DNA of 54,159 nucleotides from CAYVXT01 sp964455485. Lineage in GTDB: Bacteria > Patescibacteriota > Minisyncoccia > Phycocordibacterales > WO2-35-19. The position numbers and the translations under genes were made by a program. Shown here in pieces: positions 50,020 to 54,159 of this stretch; within the stretch, counting starts at the first letter, position 1; each line of letters opens with the position of its first letter. A model generated the notes under the pieces. That model searched no databases. It saw nothing but the letters and a program-made list of their open reading frames with translations, and was not told the origin of the DNA. The stretch lies in the NCBI GenBank assembly GCA_964455485.1, contig CAYVXT010000034.1:1-54159 (forward strand), given 5' to 3'.

Positions 50020-50604
50020 TTGTATCATAAACATCATACAAAAGCTGTTGTAATCGGGAATATGAGTGAGAGCATCGATAGCTCAAGGGTTATTTTGTTT
50101 ACTGATCAATTTGGTTTGGTGTATGCAAGAGTCCAGGCAGCTAAAAATATTAGCTCAAAGCTAAGGCATGGTACTCAAGACTATACTTATGGCCAATTTT
50201 CACTTATTAAAGGCAAGTCTGGGTGGAAGGCCGTGTCAGTAATACCTGAGAAAAATTATTTTGAATTATTAAAGAGCTCAAATCAAAAAACTGCAGTAAT
50301 GGTGAGTGTGTTGAACTTACTTAAAAAATTATCACCTGAGGAAGATAGTGCATCGCCGCTTTTTGAAATAATAAAAAATTTTTTAGAGTTTATCGTTCAT
50401 TCAAAAGAAGGGGATGTGATGCTTGCAGAATGTTTAGTCTTATTGCGAATCCTTCATACCCTTGGATATATGCGACATGATCCAGAGCTTAGTCTACCAA
50501 TTTCAAGAAGTGAAATTTCTGCTGCAGATATTGAACTTGTTGCGCCCCGGCGGACTAAAATCATAGCTCTTATAAATGAATCGTTAAGGGCTACCCATAT
50601 TTAA
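50020..50604 (+). CDS. recO: DNA repair protein RecO (short)
   Basis: 194 residues from a TTG start. N-terminal OB fold with KAVVIGNMSESIDSSRVILF and YARVQAAKNISSKLRHGTQD, matching RecO (A.vl......es...v.l.t...Gl...a.GarK..S.l...). The C-terminal helical part is shortened, and the zinc-binding cysteines of many RecO proteins are absent. It assists RecA loading with RecR. The upstream gap is only 23 nt after ileS. Confidence 0.75.
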   Translation: MYHKHHTKAVVIGNMSESIDSSRVILFTDQFGLVYARVQAAKNISSKLRHGTQDYTYGQFSLIKGKSGWKAVSVIPEKNYFELLKSSNQKTAVMVSVLNLLKKLSPEEDSASPLFEIIKNFLEFIVHSKEGDVMLAECLVLLRILHTLGYMRHDPELSLPISRSEISAADIELVAPRRTKIIALINESLRATHI

Positions 50605-50610
50605 AAATGT

Positions 50611-50616
50611 TATAAT
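50611..50616 (+). promoter_or_regulatory. Leaderless-type -10 box
   Basis: TATAAT with 6 nt to the ATG at 50623. Confidence 0.55.
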
Positions 50617-50622
50617 AAAAAT

Positions 50623-52566
50623 ATGAGTTATGGTGATGAGCCCAGAGAGAGGCTAAATAAGCTGGAAAAAAAACTTTATTCCAGAAACTTGCCAGATGCT
50701 ACTGACGCTGAAAGATCGTCTTTAGGGGATCGCCCCGATACTGGTGTAGACGAGGGCTGGAAGGATTTAAAGCAAAACAATTTTGATAATATAGTGTCTA
50801 AATTTTCAAAGACAGCAGAAGGTAAGCATAACGCGGTCAAAAAAATATTTTATGCGTCATTGGTATTTTTTGTTGTGGCCTTAATGGCTGCTATATTTGT
50901 ATTTTTGGGTGGTATGAACATGGTTTCTTCGCGCAATGTTGATATACGTGTTTCTGGACCTCTTTCTGTTGCAGCAGGTCAGCAAATTTCATTGGATCTA
51001 AATGTGGTGAACAGTAACAACGTCGATTTAAACTCAGTAACTTTGTTATTAGAATACCCATCAGGCACTAGATCACCCTCAAACCTATCGCAAGAAATTG
51101 ATCGTGAAAAATTTGATCTTGATACGATAAAATCTGGTGAAAGTAAAAATCGCAGTGTAAGCCTGGTTTTCTTTGGGGAAAAAGAAAGTGTAAAACAGAT
51201 AAAAATGTCGCTTGAGTATAGGGTAGAAAATTCAAGTGCACTATTCTACAAAGACAAAAATTATGACGTTACCATAAGTTCTTCTCCGGTAATTATTACC
51301 CCAATATACCCAAAGGAGGTAAATTCAAATCAAGACATGTCTTTTGTTGTGGAGGTGGCTTCTAATTCTAAAGATAAAATTGACGACTTTTTAGTTTCCA
51401 TTGAATATCCTTTTGGTTTTGTTTTTGGAAATGCTAACCCAACTCCGACCTATGGCAATAATATATGGAGGTTATCCAATCTTATGCCTGGCGACAAAAA
51501 GAGAATTTCGATTTTAGGTTCAATTTCAGGGCAAGATAATGAAGAACGCACATTTAGATTGACTGCGGGTACTCCAAATTCAGACGATGAAAGAGATATT
51601 GGTGTGTTGTTTGCTGAGTTGTCTGAGTCAGTAGTGGTAAAAAAACCATTTTTAGGCGTGGATTTTAAAGTGGGTGGAGGTAGTAATGATTATATTGCAA
51701 GAGGAGGAAGCCAGGTTGGTTCTGAAATATCAATAAAAAATAATTTACCTTCCAGGATATTTAACACTACAGTGGAAGTGGCTATTAAGGGTGGAGCATT
51801 TGATAGGTTGAGTGTGGCTGCAAATAATGGAGGTTTTTTCCAGTCATTCAATGATAGCCTTTTTTGGGATAAAAGATCAGTTCAAAAGCTAGCAGATATG
51901 GCTCCTGGCGAATCTGTTAACTTAGGATTTCAACTTACTCCACTCACATATTTTAAAATCCCGGAAGGAAGCAAGCCTGAAGTTGAAATGGAAGCAACTA
52001 TAAAAGGAGAGCGTGTACTAGATTCAGGAAAGGTTGAACAGATTACAATTATTGAAAAAAGGAAGGTTACACTAGCAACCGATTTGGTACTCGCATCTAG
52101 GACCGTAAGGTCGATTGGTAATATTGAAAATTCTGGGCCTGTACCACCTAGGGTAAATCAAGCAACAACCTATACTATACATTGGAGAATTGACAATAGT
52201 TTTAACCAGGTAAGCAACGCAGAAGTGAGAGCAACCTTGCCACCATATGTTAGATTTACAGGCATAAAATACCCAGCATCTGAACAAGTGTCATATAATG
52301 AAAATACAAAGGAAGTAGTTTGGGATGCGGGCGTAATATTGCCATTTACAGGTATTAATACTCCAGCAAAGGAAGTTTATTTCCAACTCGAATTTTTGCC
52401 AAGCACAAGCCAAATCAACCAGTCGCCGATGATATTGGGGAATCCAAATTTAACAGGAATCGACAAACTCTCTGGTCAAAAAATAAATTCATCAGCCTCG
52501 TTACACAGTATAAATTTCTCTACAGATCCAAATTTCAGGTCAGGGGATGACAAGGTTAGTCAATAG
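50623..52566 (+). CDS. Large membrane-anchored protein with CARDB/Ig-like repeats
   Basis: 647 residues. A charged cytoplasmic N-terminus (about 1-75) precedes one membrane helix (about 80-103, FYASLVFFVVALMAAIFVFLGG). The remaining 540 residues form several beta-sandwich units, each with a SGPLSVAAGQQISLDLNVVN-like or DMSFVVEVASN-like start, as in CARDB or DUF11 repeats. The topology is type II, with a large outer part. It sits between recO and glyQS; no function is assigned. It may be a surface or cell-wall-facing protein. Confidence 0.6.
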   Translation: MSYGDEPRERLNKLEKKLYSRNLPDATDAERSSLGDRPDTGVDEGWKDLKQNNFDNIVSKFSKTAEGKHNAVKKIFYASLVFFVVALMAAIFVFLGGMNMVSSRNVDIRVSGPLSVAAGQQISLDLNVVNSNNVDLNSVTLLLEYPSGTRSPSNLSQEIDREKFDLDTIKSGESKNRSVSLVFFGEKESVKQIKMSLEYRVENSSALFYKDKNYDVTISSSPVIITPIYPKEVNSNQDMSFVVEVASNSKDKIDDFLVSIEYPFGFVFGNANPTPTYGNNIWRLSNLMPGDKKRISILGSISGQDNEERTFRLTAGTPNSDDERDIGVLFAELSESVVVKKPFLGVDFKVGGGSNDYIARGGSQVGSEISIKNNLPSRIFNTTVEVAIKGGAFDRLSVAANNGGFFQSFNDSLFWDKRSVQKLADMAPGESVNLGFQLTPLTYFKIPEGSKPEVEMEATIKGERVLDSGKVEQITIIEKRKVTLATDLVLASRTVRSIGNIENSGPVPPRVNQATTYTIHWRIDNSFNQVSNAEVRATLPPYVRFTGIKYPASEQVSYNENTKEVVWDAGVILPFTGINTPAKEVYFQLEFLPSTSQINQSPMILGNPNLTGIDKLSGQKINSSASLHSINFSTDPNFRSGDDKVSQ

Positions 52567-52599
52567 CCCAAAGTTATAAAGCGTGGTAATCTCTTTTAT

Positions 52600-53937
52600 A
52601 TGGCAGAAATGGAAAATAAAATGGAAAAAATAGTATCCCTTTGCAAAAGGAGAGGTTTTGTATTTCAAGGATCTGAAATTTATGGGGGACTTTCTGGTAC
52701 TTGGGACTACGGCCACTATGGATCGCTACTTGCCCATAATATAAAAGAGGTGTGGTGGAAACATTTTGTTGAAGAAAGAGAGGATAATTTTGCTATAACC
52801 ACCCCTACAATGATGCCAGAAGCAGTTTGGCGTGCTTCGGGGCACCTCGATGGTTTTACTGATCCAATGATTGAATGTAAAAAGTGTGGACACAGGTTTA
52901 GAGCCGATCATTTAAATAAAGAAAACTTAGAAAAACATAAATGCCCTGATTGTGGTGGAGAATTAGGTGAAGAAAAAGTTTTCAATCTTATGTTGCCAGT
53001 GTCTTTGGGGAGTGTTGAGGGAAAATCAAATACTGCATATCTAAGAGGTGAGATAGCGCAAGGTATGTTTGTAAATTTCAAAAACATATTGGATACAATG
53101 CGACCTGGTTTGCCATTTGGTTTGGCACAAATTGGAAGGGCTTACAGGAATGAAATTGCACCGCGAGACTTCCTTTTTAGAGTTCGAGAATTTGATTTGA
53201 TGGAATTTGAGTACTTTGTTAAAGAGGATACATGGGAAAAATATTTTGAAATGTGGAGGCAAGAAATGTGGAAATGGATAGATAGGGTTGGTATTGATAA
53301 AGATTCTGTCCATGAGCTGGAGGTGTCAGCTGAAGATAGGGCACATTATTCAAAGCGAACCATAGATTTCGAATTTGATTATCCATTTGGTAGAAAAGAA
53401 TTATACGGTCTTGCTTATAGAACTGACTATGATTTAAAAAAACACTCTGCGCACTCTGGTGTAGACATGACTTATTATAATGAGGAAAATAAGGAAAGGT
53501 TTACTCCCCATGTTATCGAACCCACCTTTGGTCATGGAAGAACCATGTTTGCGGTGCTACTCACTGCTTATACAGAAGATGAAATGAATGGGGAAGTAAG
53601 AACATTTTTGAAATTTAAGCCAAGTGTTGCTCCGGTGAAAGTGGCGGTGTTTCCATTACTCAAAAACAAACCAGATTTAGTAAATAAAGCTAGAGATATT
53701 TTCAAAATATTAAAAAAAGAATTTGGTTCAGTTGAATTTGACGATAATGGAAATATTGGCAAGAGGTATAGAAGACAGGATGAAATCGGCACACCATTTT
53801 GTGTGACTGTGGATTTTGAAACTATTGAAAAAGGGGAGGGTGTGACCGTAAGAGATAGAGATACTGGAGCTCAAGAGAGAGTAAAGGAAGCAGATCTTGT
53901 AAGTTACTTAAAAAACAAAATTTATACCTCATCTTAA
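52600..53937 (+). CDS. glyQS: Glycyl-tRNA synthetase, single-chain (dimeric type)
   Basis: 445-residue class II synthetase. Motif 1 lies near TPTMMPEAVWRASGHLDGFT, motif 2 around GRAYRNEIAPRDFLFRVREFDLMEFEYF, and motif 3 in EPTFGHGRTMFAVL. CP-like zinc finger CKKCGH ... CPDCGG is present, and the C-terminal anticodon-binding domain starts near 350. ATGs at 52600, 52609 and 52621 are possible starts. It charges tRNA-Gly; the alpha2 type is common in Patescibacteria. Confidence 0.95.
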   Translation: MAEMENKMEKIVSLCKRRGFVFQGSEIYGGLSGTWDYGHYGSLLAHNIKEVWWKHFVEEREDNFAITTPTMMPEAVWRASGHLDGFTDPMIECKKCGHRFRADHLNKENLEKHKCPDCGGELGEEKVFNLMLPVSLGSVEGKSNTAYLRGEIAQGMFVNFKNILDTMRPGLPFGLAQIGRAYRNEIAPRDFLFRVREFDLMEFEYFVKEDTWEKYFEMWRQEMWKWIDRVGIDKDSVHELEVSAEDRAHYSKRTIDFEFDYPFGRKELYGLAYRTDYDLKKHSAHSGVDMTYYNEENKERFTPHVIEPTFGHGRTMFAVLLTAYTEDEMNGEVRTFLKFKPSVAPVKVAVFPLLKNKPDLVNKARDIFKILKKEFGSVEFDDNGNIGKRYRRQDEIGTPFCVTVDFETIEKGEGVTVRDRDTGAQERVKEADLVSYLKNKIYTSS

Positions 53938-53961
53938 CTTTATACTTTATTAAGTATGCTT

Positions 53962-53967
53962 TATAAT
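53962..53967 (+). promoter_or_regulatory. Leaderless-type -10 box
   Basis: TATAAT with 6 nt to the ATG at 53974. Confidence 0.55.
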
Positions 53968-53973
53968 TGAAGC

Positions 53974-54159
53974 ATGTCTAATCCCTCCAAAGAAAACATA
54001 ATTCATATAAGTGCGGGTACGATTTTTAAAACACTTATAATAGTACTTATATTTGCAGCACTTTATTTCTTGCGGGACATAATGCTTGTGGTTTTACTTG
54101 CAATCATAATTGCATCAGCTGTAGAGCCGGGCACTCAATGGTTTATAAGGAGAAGGGTG
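53974..54159 (+). CDS. AI-2E family transporter (3' partial)
   Basis: The first 62 residues are visible; the gene continues past the window. A cytoplasmic start precedes two membrane helices (about 17-33 and 36-48). YFLRDIMLVVLLAIIIASAV followed by EPGTQWFIRRR is the typical N-terminus of PerM/AI-2E-type permeases. The named substrate in the family (autoinducer-2) applies only to some members, so the cargo is unknown. Confidence 0.8.
   Translation, partial: MSNPSKENIIHISAGTIFKTLIIVLIFAALYFLRDIMLVVLLAIIIASAVEPGTQWFIRRRV

Noticed and set aside
1..54159. CRISPR arrays, prophage, complete insertion sequences or rRNA genes
   Set aside because: No regularly spaced repeats with unique spacers, no phage structural genes, no DDE transposase and no rRNA were seen.

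Overview
The window reads as chromosomal DNA from a member of the Candidate Phyla Radiation (Patescibacteria), most likely a Parcubacteria-type lineage. The reasons are low GC, compact housekeeping genes, a VirB4/PrgI/pilin type IV secretion-like cluster without the Gram-negative VirB8-10 core, short single-protein versions of repair and cell-wall enzymes, tRNA genes without encoded CCA, and many lineage-typical small membrane proteins. TAA, TAG and TGA all serve as stops (dnaA ends in TGA), so the standard bacterial code fits. The assignment is by gene content only.

Layout. 1-11.3 kb: a + strand type IV secretion-like operon (VirB6/TrbL-like protein, PrgI, a split VirB4, a pilin fused to an M15 peptidase, and secreted Ig-like and peptidoglycan-binding-like proteins). 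11.3-15.5 kb: the replication-origin locus, yidC-rnpA-rpmH facing away from dnaA-dnaN, with AT-rich DnaA-box-like stretches. 15.5-23.4 kb: PBP1A, tyrS, an acidic protein, ruvC-yebC-ruvB, a free-standing structured RNA, and pilB. 23.5-24.2 kb: a GC-rich lipoprotein cassette. 24.2-35.6 kb: tsaE, polA, a HolA-like domain protein, tRNA-Lys, DoxX, TrmH, mutM, a MurE-like ligase, ruvA, rpsT, yhhQ and a methyltransferase. 35.6-39.7 kb: a fluid zone with tRNA-Arg, tRNA-Ser followed by a GIY-YIG ORF inside a duplicated tRNA 3' end, palindromic repeats, a putative zincin, and two decayed genes (HAD hydrolase, SET domain). 39.7-45 kb: ruvX, small membrane and SRPBCC-like genes, pilMNO. 45-54 kb: tRNA-Arg, tRNA-Val, an RluA-type synthase, a GC-rich HTH gene, ileS carrying an embedded histidine-phosphatase domain, recO, a large membrane-anchored protein, glyQS, and the start of an AI-2E-type transporter.

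How it fits together. The first block and pilB/pilMNO are two envelope machines, a T4SS-like channel and a type IV pilus. The pilin-M15 fusion and PBP1A handle local wall opening and wall synthesis. Recombination and repair genes (ruvA, ruvB, ruvC, ruvX, recO, polA, mutM) are dispersed but complete enough to resolve junctions and repair bases.

Most notable signals: (1) a histidine-phosphatase domain inserted in IleRS with its catalytic residues kept; (2) a pilin-M15 peptidase fusion; (3) an orphan structured RNA with a 26-position terminal stem, its own promoter and terminator; (4) a roughly 340-bp GIY-YIG-bearing insertion bounded by copies of a tRNA-Ser 3' end; (5) several in-frame, repeat-like insertions in housekeeping proteins, resembling Rickettsia palindromic elements; (6) a recurring -10 box placed 6-7 nt before the start codon, which implies widespread leaderless transcription.
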